Shown here one piece after another: positions 41,397 through 52,376 of a stretch of DNA of 64,000 nucleotides. Below the pieces are notes generated by a model. That model made no database searches, was not told the DNA's origin, and was given only the letters and a program-made list of their open reading frames with translations. The stretch comes from Litchfieldella rifensis (GTDB lineage: Bacteria; Pseudomonadota; Gammaproteobacteria; Pseudomonadales; Halomonadaceae). Positions within the stretch are counted from its first letter, which is position 1, and every line of letters begins with the position of its first letter. Where the stretch lies: contig NZ_JBHRUG010000009.1 in the NCBI RefSeq assembly GCF_042646605.1, positions 62,001-126,000 on the forward strand, in the 5' to 3' direction. Both the position numbers and the translations under genes were made by a program.

Positions 41397-42932
41397 TCAG
41401 CTCGACGGCCGCGGGCTTACAGCGGGCTCTCCGCTGGTCTGGCCGGCGGCACCCAGCTCGGACTGGGTCGCGACGGCTTCGCCCTGCTCCCGCCAGAGAC
41501 GCCGCTCTTCTTCGCTGGCGCGAGGTGAGAACAGGCCGGTCTGCGCATAGATCAGGCCGATCACCGGGGACAACCAGCAGGCGAAGGCCAGCGGAATGTA
41601 CAGCAGGTTCTCGACATTTCCCTCAACGATGCCGAGTCCGAGGGCGCTGATCACGAAGGCCCCGCCGGCATTCCACGGAATCAGCGGCGAGATGAGGGTG
41701 CCACCTTCCTCGATGGCGCGCGACAGGTTCAGGGTCGAGTAGCCCAGGCCCCGGTAGGTGGGGGCGTACATGCGGCCGGGCAGGGCGATGGAGAGGTACG
41801 GGTCGCCGGCGACCAGGTTGGTGGACACCGAGGTCAGCACCGCGGCTGTCTGCACCCCCTTGAAGCTGTGCACCTTGGTCATGATCGCCCGGATGATCGT
41901 TTCCAGGCAGCCGGTCTTTTCCAGCGCGCCGCCGAAGCCCAGTGCGATGAGAATCAGTGAAATGGTCCACATCATCGACTGGATGCCACCGCGGTTGAGC
42001 AGGCTGTCGATGGCGCCGATGCCGGTCTCGATCGAATAACCGCTGTTGGCATAGGTGAGCAGGTCATGCACGCCGACACCTTGAGCGATCATGGCGGTGA
42101 CCGCACCGGCCAGGGCGCCGGCGAACAGCGACGGAATGGGCGGCATCCGCTTGACCGCGAGCACGATGACGAGCAGCGCCGGCAGCAGCAGCCAGACCGA
42201 GATGGTGAAATTCGCCTGCAGCGCGGTGGTGATGGCCTCGATCCTGTCGAATGAGGCGACACCGTCGTCGATCAGGGTGAAACCGGCCACCAGGTAGATG
42301 GCGAAGGCGATCAGCATCGCCGGGATCGTCGTCGGCATCATGTTCTTGATATGCGAGAAGACGTCCGTGCCGGTGACCGCCGGAGCGAGGTTGGTGGTAT
42401 CCGAGAGCGGCGAGATCTTGTCGCCGAAGAAGGCGCCTGACACCACCGCGCCGGCGGTCCAGTACATCGGGATATCGAAGCCCGCGCCGATGCCCATCAG
42501 GGCGAGGCCCACCGTACCGACCGTGCCCCAGGAGGTACCCAGCGACACCGAGACGATCGAGCAGAGCAGCATGGCCGCCGCCAGGAAGATGGTTGGCGAG
42601 AGGATCGTCAGTCCGTAATAGATGAGTGTCGGTACGGTGCCACTGGCAATCCACACGCCGATGATCATGCCAACGCATATCAACACCGAGACGGAGGGCA
42701 GGGACACGTGGATGACGTGAAAGACGCCTTCTTCGATCTGTTTCCACCGGAAGCCGAGCTTGACGCCGACCAGTGCTGTGATCGCCAGGCCGATGGCCAG
42801 GGGAATATGGGGGGTGAAATCGCCGAAATAGAACAGTTGCACCCCCAGTACCAGCAATGTCAAAACGACGGGGGTGAGCGCCAATATCAAACTTGGCTGC
42901 TTATAGCTTATTGGATCTTTTGGATTTGTCAT
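41397..42932 (-). CDS. nhaC: NhaC Na+/H+ antiporter
   Basis: A 511-residue antiporter with about 12 membrane helices and a hydrophilic C-terminal tail (about 465-511). Typical NhaC motifs are SLGTSWGTVGTVGLALMGIG (about 130-150), GAVVSGAFFGDKISPLSDTTNLAPAVTG (about 160-188) with the conserved Asp residues, and TLISPLIPWNAGGAF. It expels Na+ for H+ and would matter in a halophile; NhaC relatives also include malate-Na+/lactate and amino acid exchangers. The ATG at 42932 is chosen because AAGG lies eight bases before it; the GTG three codons earlier lacks spacing. Divergent from an Lrp-type regulator across a 357-base region with palindromes. Confidence 0.9.
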   Translation of the reverse strand: MTNPKDPISYKQPSLILALTPVVLTLLVLGVQLFYFGDFTPHIPLAIGLAITALVGVKLGFRWKQIEEGVFHVIHVSLPSVSVLICVGMIIGVWIASGTVPTLIYYGLTILSPTIFLAAAMLLCSIVSVSLGTSWGTVGTVGLALMGIGAGFDIPMYWTAGAVVSGAFFGDKISPLSDTTNLAPAVTGTDVFSHIKNMMPTTIPAMLIAFAIYLVAGFTLIDDGVASFDRIEAITTALQANFTISVWLLLPALLVIVLAVKRMPPIPSLFAGALAGAVTAMIAQGVGVHDLLTYANSGYSIETGIGAIDSLLNRGGIQSMMWTISLILIALGFGGALEKTGCLETIIRAIMTKVHSFKGVQTAAVLTSVSTNLVAGDPYLSIALPGRMYAPTYRGLGYSTLNLSRAIEEGGTLISPLIPWNAGGAFVISALGLGIVEGNVENLLYIPLAFACWLSPVIGLIYAQTGLFSPRASEEERRLWREQGEAVATQSELGAAGQTSGEPAVSPRPSS

Positions 42933-43289
42933 GTCAATCACCTTCGGGTTGGTGTGCGTTGTTTTTGCTTTGCTTGATTAAGCAATACGCAGCTTTCCGA
43001 GATTCATCGATCGACTCTCGATCGATGAAGGCGATAACGGGAGTTGCTTGCTAAGTTGTTGTCAGTCATGCGTATTCACCCTTTGCCGTCAGATATCGCG
43101 AACCCCGTCCAGAGGGCTGCAATGTCACCGTGACCGGTGTCGAGGGCGGTCGCATTGCCATATCTGACTATCGTTGTTTCATCTTCGTAGCCCTCTTGGC
43201 TCATTGTTAGTCATAATGGCTAGGAATTGGCTCCAAATAACACTAGAATGGTTTACTTTTGTCCTCAAAATAAAATAAAAGCAGGCAAT
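42933..43289. promoter_or_regulatory. Divergent nhaC/Lrp-type promoter region with two palindromes
   Basis: No gene is present. TTGCTT-GATT-AAGCAA (42970-42985) is a perfect inverted repeat about 38 bases upstream of nhaC. A second, perfect 11-base inverted repeat with a 5-base spacer occupies 43003-43029 (arms TTCATCGATCG and CGATCGATGAA). Neither is followed by a T-run, so operators are more likely than terminators. The flanking AT-rich stretch 43220-43285 probably holds the regulator's own promoter. Autoregulation by an Lrp/AsnC protein is the usual arrangement for such divergent pairs. Confidence 0.6.
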
Positions 43290-43790
43290 ATGGCTAACAA
43301 GATGGAGCGCTTAGACCGCATAGATCGCCGCATTTTGCAGCAACTTCAGGAACATGGGCGCCTTCCCATCGTGGAATTGGCAAATCGGGTGAATCTCACC
43401 AAGACGCCTTGCGCGCAGCGCGTACGTCGACTCGAACAGGCCGGTTTCATCCGCGGCTATCGTGCCGATCTGAACCCGGAGCAGCTCGGTGCGGGCCACG
43501 TACTGGTGGTGCTGGTAACACTGGACAAGACGAGCGAGGACGCCCTGGATCGATTCAATGCGGCGGTGCGTCTTATCCCCGAAGTGCAAGGCTGCTACAT
43601 GGTGGCGGGGAATTTCGATTACATGCTGAAGGTGAGAACCCACGACATCTCGCATTATCGTGCGGTGCTGGGTCAACAGATCGGCAGGCTGCCGAATGTC
43701 CACCAGACGCACTCCTTCGTCGTGATGGAGCTCGTGAAAGACGAAGTGACGGTGCCGGTTCCCATCGATCACGCCACCTGGCCGGAATAG
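43290..43790 (+). CDS. Lrp/AsnC-family transcriptional regulator
   Basis: A 166-residue regulator with the N-terminal winged helix-turn-helix (LDRIDRRILQQLQEHGRLPIVELANRVNLTKTPCAQRVRRLEQAGFIRGY, about 7-57) and the C-terminal RAM ligand/oligomerisation domain (about 70-155). Such proteins respond to amino acids. Start taken at MANKMERLD (43290); the upstream in-frame start adds 21 residues including unusual Cys and Tyr content. It probably controls the divergent nhaC, in which case that transporter may handle an amino acid-related ion flux. Confidence 0.92.
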   Translation: MANKMERLDRIDRRILQQLQEHGRLPIVELANRVNLTKTPCAQRVRRLEQAGFIRGYRADLNPEQLGAGHVLVVLVTLDKTSEDALDRFNAAVRLIPEVQGCYMVAGNFDYMLKVRTHDISHYRAVLGQQIGRLPNVHQTHSFVVMELVKDEVTVPVPIDHATWPE

Positions 43791-43893
43791 CTCACGAGTA
43801 CCCGGCGGGCGCTAACGCCAAAATGGTGGTTGCGCCGCGGCCCTGTCGCCGTCCACCTTGAGAAAGGGAACGTCATCGGGAGGGCTGGAACGG

Positions 43894-44550
43894 ATGCGAC
43901 GGGGATTCGAAGGATCGGGCCTGGGTGGCCGAGGCGGTATGTCCCTGGTCACCCTGCTGCTGGTCCTCAATGGCTTGATCTTCCTGGTCGAGCTCGCCAT
44001 GCCACGCCTGATGTTCTTCCATTTCGCGCTCTGGCCTCTGGGGGGCTCGGAGGGGGCCTCCTTGCCCGCCAACATGCCGGTGGGGGAGTTCCGGCTCTGG
44101 CAACTGCTGAGCTATGCCTTCCTGCACGGCAGTGTCTTCCACTTGTTCATCAACATGTTCGTGCTGTGGATGTTCGGTAGCCCCCTCGAGCGCGCCTGGG
44201 GCACGCAGCGCTTCGCCCTCTACTATTTCCTCTGCGTGCTGGGCGCGGGGGCGGTGCAGCTACTGGTGGTCTCGGCGGGACAGTTCGCCCCCACGGTGGG
44301 GGCCTCGGGGGGCGTCTACGCGCTGTTGCTGGCCTTTGGCATGCGCTACCCCAACCAGTACATCCTCTTGCTGATCCCGCCGATCCCGATGAAGGCCAAG
44401 TACTTCGTGATCGTCATCGGCCTGGTCGAGCTCTGGTCCGGGATCGCTGGGACTCGCCAGGGGGTAGCCCATTTCGCTCATCTCGCCGGCATGCTGTTCG
44501 GCCTGATCCTGATACTCTCCTGGCGACAGCGCCCACCGCCCTCCCGATAA
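43894..44550 (+). CDS. Rhomboid-family intramembrane serine protease
   Basis: A 218-residue, six-helix protease. The L1 loop motif is present as FHLFINMFVLWMFGSPLERAWGTQRF, with the helix-2 HxxxN motif. The catalytic Ser is in PTVGASGGVYALLLAFG (GxSG, about 139) and the catalytic His in GVAHFAHLAGMLFG (about 190). It cleaves membrane-spanning substrates. The ATG at 43894 follows GGGAGG at nine bases; a TTG start 36 bases earlier is less likely. Stands alone after the Lrp-type gene. Confidence 0.93.
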   Translation: MRRGFEGSGLGGRGGMSLVTLLLVLNGLIFLVELAMPRLMFFHFALWPLGGSEGASLPANMPVGEFRLWQLLSYAFLHGSVFHLFINMFVLWMFGSPLERAWGTQRFALYYFLCVLGAGAVQLLVVSAGQFAPTVGASGGVYALLLAFGMRYPNQYILLLIPPIPMKAKYFVIVIGLVELWSGIAGTRQGVAHFAHLAGMLFGLILILSWRQRPPPSR

Positions 44551-44627
44551 GGGAGATGATCGCTGACTTCAGGCTCGGTCGCGCCACCGCCGCGCGCACG
44601 AGGGCCGCGCGGCGGTGGCGTCATGGG

Positions 44628-44945
44628 TCAATGTGTGTGCAGGTTCATGCCGCGCGACTGACGGCTGAAGCGAACCGGCGGGCGGTACTTCTCCTCTTGG
44701 GAGGCCCGCTCCGGTGCCGGTCGCACGTACCAGCCCCGATGAATCGCCCAAGCCTTCAGCTTGCGATAGTCGAGCAGGGGGTGTTCCCGGGTGTGGGGGT
44801 TGGGAGACGAGGAGGGGAAGGCGTTGGCCACATGGGAGTAGTGGGCCAGGGCGACCACGTCGTCATGGGCCGCCAGGGCGAGGTCCAAGGCCGATTGCCA
44901 CGCCTGGGTGTCGCGATGTGTGCTGCTTTCATGGGTTGCATGCAT
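44628..44945 (-). CDS. Hypothetical protein, 105 residues
   Basis: A soluble, His-rich protein (MHATHESSTHRDTQAWQSAL at the start; HDDVVALAHYSHVANAF in the middle; DYRKLKAWAIHRGWYVRP later). No family recognised. GAGG lies eight bases before the ATG and codon usage resembles neighbours, so it is likely real. It lies downstream of the nrd terminator in the same direction and has its own short leader. Confidence 0.6.
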   Translation of the reverse strand: MHATHESSTHRDTQAWQSALDLALAAHDDVVALAHYSHVANAFPSSSPNPHTREHPLLDYRKLKAWAIHRGWYVRPAPERASQEEKYRPPVRFSRQSRGMNLHTH

Positions 44946-45013
44946 CGGATTGCCCTCGGTTGGTGCGTCTGAAGAGAGGCCTCGCCCGGGCGGTGGGCGC
45001 TGCCAGGGTCATG

Positions 45014-45045
45014 AAAAACGCCCCATCCGTTGCCGGGTGGGGCGT
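45014..45045 (-). terminator. Rho-independent terminator of the nrd operon
   Basis: On the minus strand, arms ACGCCCCA-x-CCG and CGG-x-TGGGGCGT form an 11-12 base stem with a 4-base loop, directly followed by five T residues (A-run at 45014-45018 on the plus strand). It ends 8 bases after the stop of the 37-residue ORF downstream of nrdB. Confidence 0.88.
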
Positions 45046-45052
45046 CGCCATA

Positions 45053-45166
45053 TCAACTCGAAGGAGCCTTGTAGTGGCCGGGGATCTTGACCTTTTCCCC
45101 GTTGGGAAGATCGCGAACGTGCGTGGGCACGTAGACGCGTTTGATGACACTTTTCGATTCCGTCAT
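45053..45166 (-). CDS. 37-residue conserved-looking ORF after nrdB
   Basis: A small basic protein, MTESKSVIKRVYVPTHVRDL then PNGEKVKIPGHYKAPSS. It is preceded by an excellent GGAGGAAG site six bases from the ATG, lies 51 bases after nrdB and is followed at once by a terminator, so it is almost certainly translated as the last gene of the nrdAB transcript. No membrane segment, no Cys; not the YfaE-type ferredoxin that follows nrdB in enterics. Function unknown. Confidence 0.72.
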   Translation of the reverse strand: MTESKSVIKRVYVPTHVRDLPNGEKVKIPGHYKAPSS

Positions 45167-45217
45167 ATCACTTCCTCCGTGCTTGCTAATTCAGGATCTT
45201 CCTCTTGCTGGCCACGG

Positions 45218-46474
45218 TCAATCCCAGCTCAGCGCGCCGCCGACCTGATATTCGGTGACGCGGGTCTCGAAGAAGTTCTTCTCCTTGCGCAGGTCGATGA
45301 TCTCGCTCATCCACGGGAAGGGGTTCTGCGCGCCGGGGAATTGTTCCTTGAGGCCGATCTGGGCCAGGCGGCGGTTGCAGATGAAGTGCAGGTACTCTTC
45401 CATGATGGCGGCGTTCATGCCCAGGACGCCACGCGGCATGGTATCGCGTGCATAGGCGATCTCGAGCTCGGTGCCTTCGAGGATCATCTGGGTCACTTCG
45501 TCCTGGAACTCCGGTGTCCACAGGTTGGGATTCTCGATCTTGATCTGGTTGATCATGTCGATGCCGAAGTTCAGGTGCATGGACTCGTCGCGCAGGATGT
45601 ACTGGAACTGCTCGGCGACGCCGGTCATCTTGTTGCGCCGGCCCATGGAGAGGATCTGGCTGAAGCCGCAGTAGAAGAAGATGCCTTCGGTGACGCAGTA
45701 GAAGGCCACCAGGTTGCGCAGCAGTTCCTGGTCGGTCTCCGGGGTGCCGGTATGGAAGTCCGGGCGTGCCAGCGACTGGGTGTGCTTGAGGCTCCAGGCG
45801 GACTTGGCGGCCACCGAGGGCACCTCGCGGTACATGTTGAAGACTTCGCCTTCGTCCATGCCCAGCGATTCCACGCAGTACTGGTAGGCGTGGGTGTGGA
45901 TGGCTTCCTCGAAGGCCTGGCGCAGCAGGTACTGGCGGCATTCGGGGTTGGTGATCAGGCGGTAGACCGCGAGCACCAGGTTGTTGGCCACCAGCGAGTC
46001 GGCGGTGGAGAAGTAGCCCAGCGAGCGCTCGACGATGAGCCGTTCGTCCGGGGTCAGGCCGTCCTGGCTCTTCCACAGCGCGATATCGGCGTTCATGTTC
46101 ACTTCCTGGGGCATCCAGTGGTTGGCGGTGCCGTCCAGGTACTTCTGCCACGCCCATTCGTACTTGAAGGGCACCAACTGGTTGAGGTCGGCACGCGCAT
46201 TGATCATGCGCTTGTCGTCGACCTCGATGCGCGCGGCACCCATCTCGAGCTCTTCCAGGCCGGCGGCCACGTCGAGCTCCTCCAGGGATTGCCGGGCGCG
46301 AGCCAGGCGCTCGGTATCTGCCGGGCGGTACTGGCTTTGGTAGTGTCCCTGGCTTTCCGCCACGTGCTCGACTTCATCGGCCTGGGCGGCCGGTTGGGGG
46401 GCGGGCTCGGGCGTCTTCGCCGCGCTAGTGGCTACCGCAGTCTCGTCTTCGTGAAACTCTTCCCAGTTAAGCAT
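45218..46474 (-). CDS. nrdB: Ribonucleoside-diphosphate reductase class Ia, beta subunit
   Basis: A 418-residue R2 subunit carrying the di-iron tyrosyl-radical cofactor. Glu and His ligands and the radical tyrosine are in EEAIHTHAYQYCVES, with the radical residue about Tyr197 by alignment with E. coli ETIHSRSY122. Further iron ligands lie in the helix ending FYCVTEGIFFYCGFSQIL and in the RDESMHLNFG segment. An N-terminal extension of about 60 Ala/Glu/Pro-rich residues precedes the core, longer than in E. coli but similar to Pseudomonas-type R2. The C-terminus ends VGGALSWD, the R1-binding tail. AGGA lies seven bases before the ATG. Downstream of nrdA after 112 bases. Confidence 0.97.
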   Translation of the reverse strand: MLNWEEFHEDETAVATSAAKTPEPAPQPAAQADEVEHVAESQGHYQSQYRPADTERLARARQSLEELDVAAGLEELEMGAARIEVDDKRMINARADLNQLVPFKYEWAWQKYLDGTANHWMPQEVNMNADIALWKSQDGLTPDERLIVERSLGYFSTADSLVANNLVLAVYRLITNPECRQYLLRQAFEEAIHTHAYQYCVESLGMDEGEVFNMYREVPSVAAKSAWSLKHTQSLARPDFHTGTPETDQELLRNLVAFYCVTEGIFFYCGFSQILSMGRRNKMTGVAEQFQYILRDESMHLNFGIDMINQIKIENPNLWTPEFQDEVTQMILEGTELEIAYARDTMPRGVLGMNAAIMEEYLHFICNRRLAQIGLKEQFPGAQNPFPWMSEIIDLRKEKNFFETRVTEYQVGGALSWD

Positions 46475-46507
46475 GAGTCGTCCTGTTCTTTCGCTGGTGG
46501 CTATACT

Positions 46508-46547
46508 CTTCGAGCTTCGAGCTTCGAGCTTCGAGCTTCGAGCTTCG
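46508..46547. repeat. Tandem heptanucleotide repeat between nrdA and nrdB
   Basis: CTTCGAG is repeated five times exactly plus a 5-base partial copy. The adjoining bases to about 46585 continue in the same degenerate style (CTCGCTGCTCGTCGCTCGCAG). It lies in the 112-base nrdA-nrdB spacer and ends 33 bases upstream of the nrdB start on the minus strand. Copy number is likely variable between strains. Confidence 0.95.
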
Positions 46548-46586
46548 GTGCGCCCGTGGCTCGCTGCTCGTCGCTCGCAGCTGGCG

Positions 46587-49493
<2,907 letters not shown>

Positions 49494-49642
49494 GGCGCCG
49501 TGTTTTCCTAGCGATGGTTGATGGACGAAGCGGGCCTGGGCGAAGGCCTGGGTTCTGGACATCGGCCGGAACCGGGCGGAAACTGGTCTCGCTACCGCCT
49601 TGACAATGTAATTTGACAGTGGCGTCCTTGCTTGCTGGCAGC

Positions 49643-49730
49643 ACACTATCTTGTAGTCTTTCTGGTCACGAACACAAGATAGTGTGCCATTTGCCGTTCA
49701 TCAAGTGGATAAGTTGTGAGTATCTTGTGT
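49643..49730. promoter_or_regulatory. Repeated NrdR-like palindromic sites upstream of nrdA
   Basis: ACACTATCTTGT (49643-49654) recurs inverted as ACAAGATAGTGT (49674-49685) and again, less perfectly, as AGTATCTTGTGT (49719-49730). The 14-base palindromic unit ACAC-WA-NN-WTGTGT resembles NrdR boxes of ribonucleotide reductase promoters (ACACWA...TWGTGT) but its half-sites are two bases closer than the classical 16-base box. The rest of the 511-base nrdA/response-regulator spacer (49494-50004) shows no gene. Confidence 0.6.
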
Positions 49731-50004
49731 CTCTTCTGGGGGTGAATGGCAGATCCTCGTGGAGCCCCGTGGCAGCGCCTGCGGTGGGGGCAATCGAGGA
49801 ATGGCTAGAGAATGAGATTCACTAGCGGAATTTCAGGTATCCTCGGGTATCATTCGCTAACATGGATGTAGCCGAATGAGACAGCGGTTACTGGAGGTTA
49901 CTGGCAGTGAGGTCCTGTCAGGTTGGGGTAACGGCCTGGAGCAGGGCGCCCGTAAACAGGCGTGGCCCGAGCACGAGGGGCCACCAGGAAGGGATATCAA
50001 AGGG

Positions 50005-50718
50005 ATGGACGAGAGCTTGGACAGCAACGACTTGGATCATGTACTGATCATCGAGGACGATGAGCGGCTGGCTAGCCTGACCCGCGACTACCTGGAAGCC
50101 AATGGATTCCGGGTGACGGTGGAAGCCGATGGGGCGCGAGGTGTCGAGCGCATCGTCGAGCTGCAGCCGGATCTGGTGATCCTCGATCTGATGCTGCCCG
50201 GTGAGGATGGCTTGTCGATCTGCCGCCGGGCGAGGCCCGATTACGCGGGTCCGATCCTGATGCTGACGGCGCGTACCGATGACATGGATCAGGTGCTGGG
50301 ACTGGAAATGGGCGCCGACGACTATGTGCCCAAGCCGGTGCAGCCTCGTGTGCTGCTGGCCCGCATGCGTGCCTTGATGCGCCGCAGTGACCCGGGCGAG
50401 GGCGGCGGCGAGGTGCGGCTGACCTTCAACAACCTGGAGATCGATAGCGCCACTCGCGAAGCCTGGCTAGGGGGTGAACGCATCGACCTGACCAGCGCCG
50501 AGTTCGACCTGTTGTGGCTGCTGGCCAGCCATGCCGGCCGCGTGCTGACCCGCGAGGAAATCTTCTCGCAACTGCGCGGGATCAAATACGACGGGCAGGA
50601 TCGCTCCATCGATGTGCGGGTGTCACGCATTCGTCCCAAGATCGGCGACGACCCCAACCAGCCGCATCGTATCAAGACGGTTCGCAGCAAGGGGTATCTG
50701 TTCGTCAAGGACGGCTGA
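50005..50718 (+). CDS. OmpR-family response regulator, RstA-like
   Basis: A 237-residue regulator: receiver domain (HVLIIEDDERLASLTRDYL, phospho-acceptor Asp in DLVILDLMLPGEDGLS about residue 65, conserved Lys in DDYVPKPV) and a C-terminal winged helix with LTSAEFDLLWLLASHAGRVLTREEI and VDVRVSRIRPKIGDDPNQPHRIKTVRSKGYLF-type end. Sequence style matches RstA of Pseudomonas/E. coli. Start set at MDESLDSNDLDHV; the extra 43 residues upstream are not receiver-like. Coupled to the histidine kinase by a TGATG overlap. Confidence 0.92.
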   Translation: MDESLDSNDLDHVLIIEDDERLASLTRDYLEANGFRVTVEADGARGVERIVELQPDLVILDLMLPGEDGLSICRRARPDYAGPILMLTARTDDMDQVLGLEMGADDYVPKPVQPRVLLARMRALMRRSDPGEGGGEVRLTFNNLEIDSATREAWLGGERIDLTSAEFDLLWLLASHAGRVLTREEIFSQLRGIKYDGQDRSIDVRVSRIRPKIGDDPNQPHRIKTVRSKGYLFVKDG

Positions 50719-52358
50719 TGGCAGTGCCGCGTTCCCTGGCCCGCCCGCTTGCCGACAGTACTTTCCTGCGCGTCTATGTCCTGCTGGCACTGGCGCTGGT
50801 GCTGACTTTCGGCCTGGCACTGGCCGGTTTCGCCATGGTCGATCAGGTGCGTCGCGAACACTATCGTGAGCGGCTCGCCGAGGCTCCCATGGCGTTGCTG
50901 GTCAATCAACTGGCGGAACAGCCGGCCGCGCTGCGCGAGGCGTGGCTCGAACAGCGCAGCGCGGCGCTGGATATCGGCCTGCGCCTGTATGAACGTGAGT
51001 CCTTGCCTCTCAATTATTTCCAACGTTCGCGGCTGGATGCCGGGCGTGTGCTGATTCACTCGCTGGACGAGCAGGGCTGGCGCTTGCAGCAGAGTCTGCC
51101 CGGCGAGCCGCGGGTGCTGGAAGTCGTCCTGACCAGCCTCAATGAGCGCCAGCTCCGTGGGCTAGCCGAGGGGCTTAGGCAGTGGTTGGAGCGCGTCGAT
51201 CCCGATCAGCGTGAGGAACGTCTGAAGGTTCTGACCGCAACGGCACTTGGTGTGGAGCTCAACGATGTTCCCCCTGAGGGGTTGGATGAGGGGCAGCGCG
51301 AACACCTCGCCAACGGTGGGGTGGTCATCCGCGTGTTACCCGAGAGCTGGGCGCTCTCGCTGTATCTGCAGTTGCCGCACGAGAGTGGGGCGCCACAGTG
51401 GGTCCAGGTTGGCCCCATCGAGGCTTTCGAACCCATGCCGCTGTCGCTGTCGTTGTTGCTGCTGGTGATCATGCTGCTGGTGCTGGCTGCCACCATTTAC
51501 CTGATCGTACGCGGCGTGGAGGCGCGGATGGCGCGCCTGGAACTGGCGGCGACGCGCATCGCCGGGGGGCATCTGGAGACGCGGGTCAAGGTCGAGAGCG
51601 GCGACTTCCTGGGGCGCCTGGGAATGGCCTTCAATGGCATGGCGGCCCAGGTGCAGTCGCTGCTGCGTGCGCAGCAGGAAATGATCCGGGCGGTGTCCCA
51701 TGAGTTGCGCACGCCGGTGGCTCGCATCCGCTTCGCCGTGCAGATGGTCGAGGACATGACCGACAGCGAGCCGGTACGTCGCCAGTTGTCCGGTATCGAC
51801 AGTGACATCGAGGAGCTCGACGGTCTGATCGATGAGATTCTCACCTACGCCAAGCTGGGGGGAGACCAGGCCCACGGCATGGTCCTGGAAACCGAAATGG
51901 TCGATTGCCGGGCCATGGCGGCACGGGTGGTCGATGCCTTGGCGCCATTGCATGGCCATCTCGAACTGTCGATCGTTCCCGGTGACGAGGTCGAGGTGGT
52001 CGCCGAGCCGCGCTATCTCCAGCGGGCGCTGCAGAACCTGGTGGCCAATGCCTGCCGACATGCCGAGACGCGGGTCCAGATTCGCCTGCATGGTGAGCCG
52101 CGTGCGATACGCCTGGACGTGGAAGACGACGGCCCCGGCGTACCGGAGGCCGACCGCCTGGAAATCTTCAAGCCTTTCGCCCGGCTCGACAACAGCCGCA
52201 CTCGGCGCTCCGGTGGTTACGGGCTGGGGCTGTCGATCGTGCACAAGATCATGGCTTGGCATGGTGGCAGCGTGATGGTCGATGACAGCGAAGCCCTCGG
52301 TGGGGCACGCTTCTCGCTGTTGCTGCCGGTCTCGCCCCCCAGGGTGCGCTCGCAATAG
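50718..52358 (+). CDS. Sensor histidine kinase, RstB-like
   Basis: A 546-residue kinase. Membrane helices at about 18-40 and 240-262 flank a periplasmic domain of about 200 residues. HAMP follows (VRGVEARMARLELAATRIAGGHLETRV), then the HisKA H-box AVSHELRTPVARIRFAVQM (His about 333) and an HATPase domain with N-box QNLVANACRHAE, DDGPGVP and GGYGLGLSIV. Its start overlaps the response regulator stop by one base. The stimulus is unknown; in E. coli RstAB responds to PhoPQ and pH. Confidence 0.92.
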   Translation: MAVPRSLARPLADSTFLRVYVLLALALVLTFGLALAGFAMVDQVRREHYRERLAEAPMALLVNQLAEQPAALREAWLEQRSAALDIGLRLYERESLPLNYFQRSRLDAGRVLIHSLDEQGWRLQQSLPGEPRVLEVVLTSLNERQLRGLAEGLRQWLERVDPDQREERLKVLTATALGVELNDVPPEGLDEGQREHLANGGVVIRVLPESWALSLYLQLPHESGAPQWVQVGPIEAFEPMPLSLSLLLLVIMLLVLAATIYLIVRGVEARMARLELAATRIAGGHLETRVKVESGDFLGRLGMAFNGMAAQVQSLLRAQQEMIRAVSHELRTPVARIRFAVQMVEDMTDSEPVRRQLSGIDSDIEELDGLIDEILTYAKLGGDQAHGMVLETEMVDCRAMAARVVDALAPLHGHLELSIVPGDEVEVVAEPRYLQRALQNLVANACRHAETRVQIRLHGEPRAIRLDVEDDGPGVPEADRLEIFKPFARLDNSRTRRSGGYGLGLSIVHKIMAWHGGSVMVDDSEALGGARFSLLLPVSPPRVRSQ

Positions 52359-52376
52359 CACCAGGTCGGCGATACC

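Noticed and set aside
45186..46157. Long alternative minus-strand frame within nrdB
   Set aside because: Arg/Pro/Gly-rich out-of-frame reading of a well-defined gene, an artefact of high GC.
46508..46547. CRISPR-like array
   Set aside because: The repeat unit is 7 bases with no spacers and there are no cas genes nearby.
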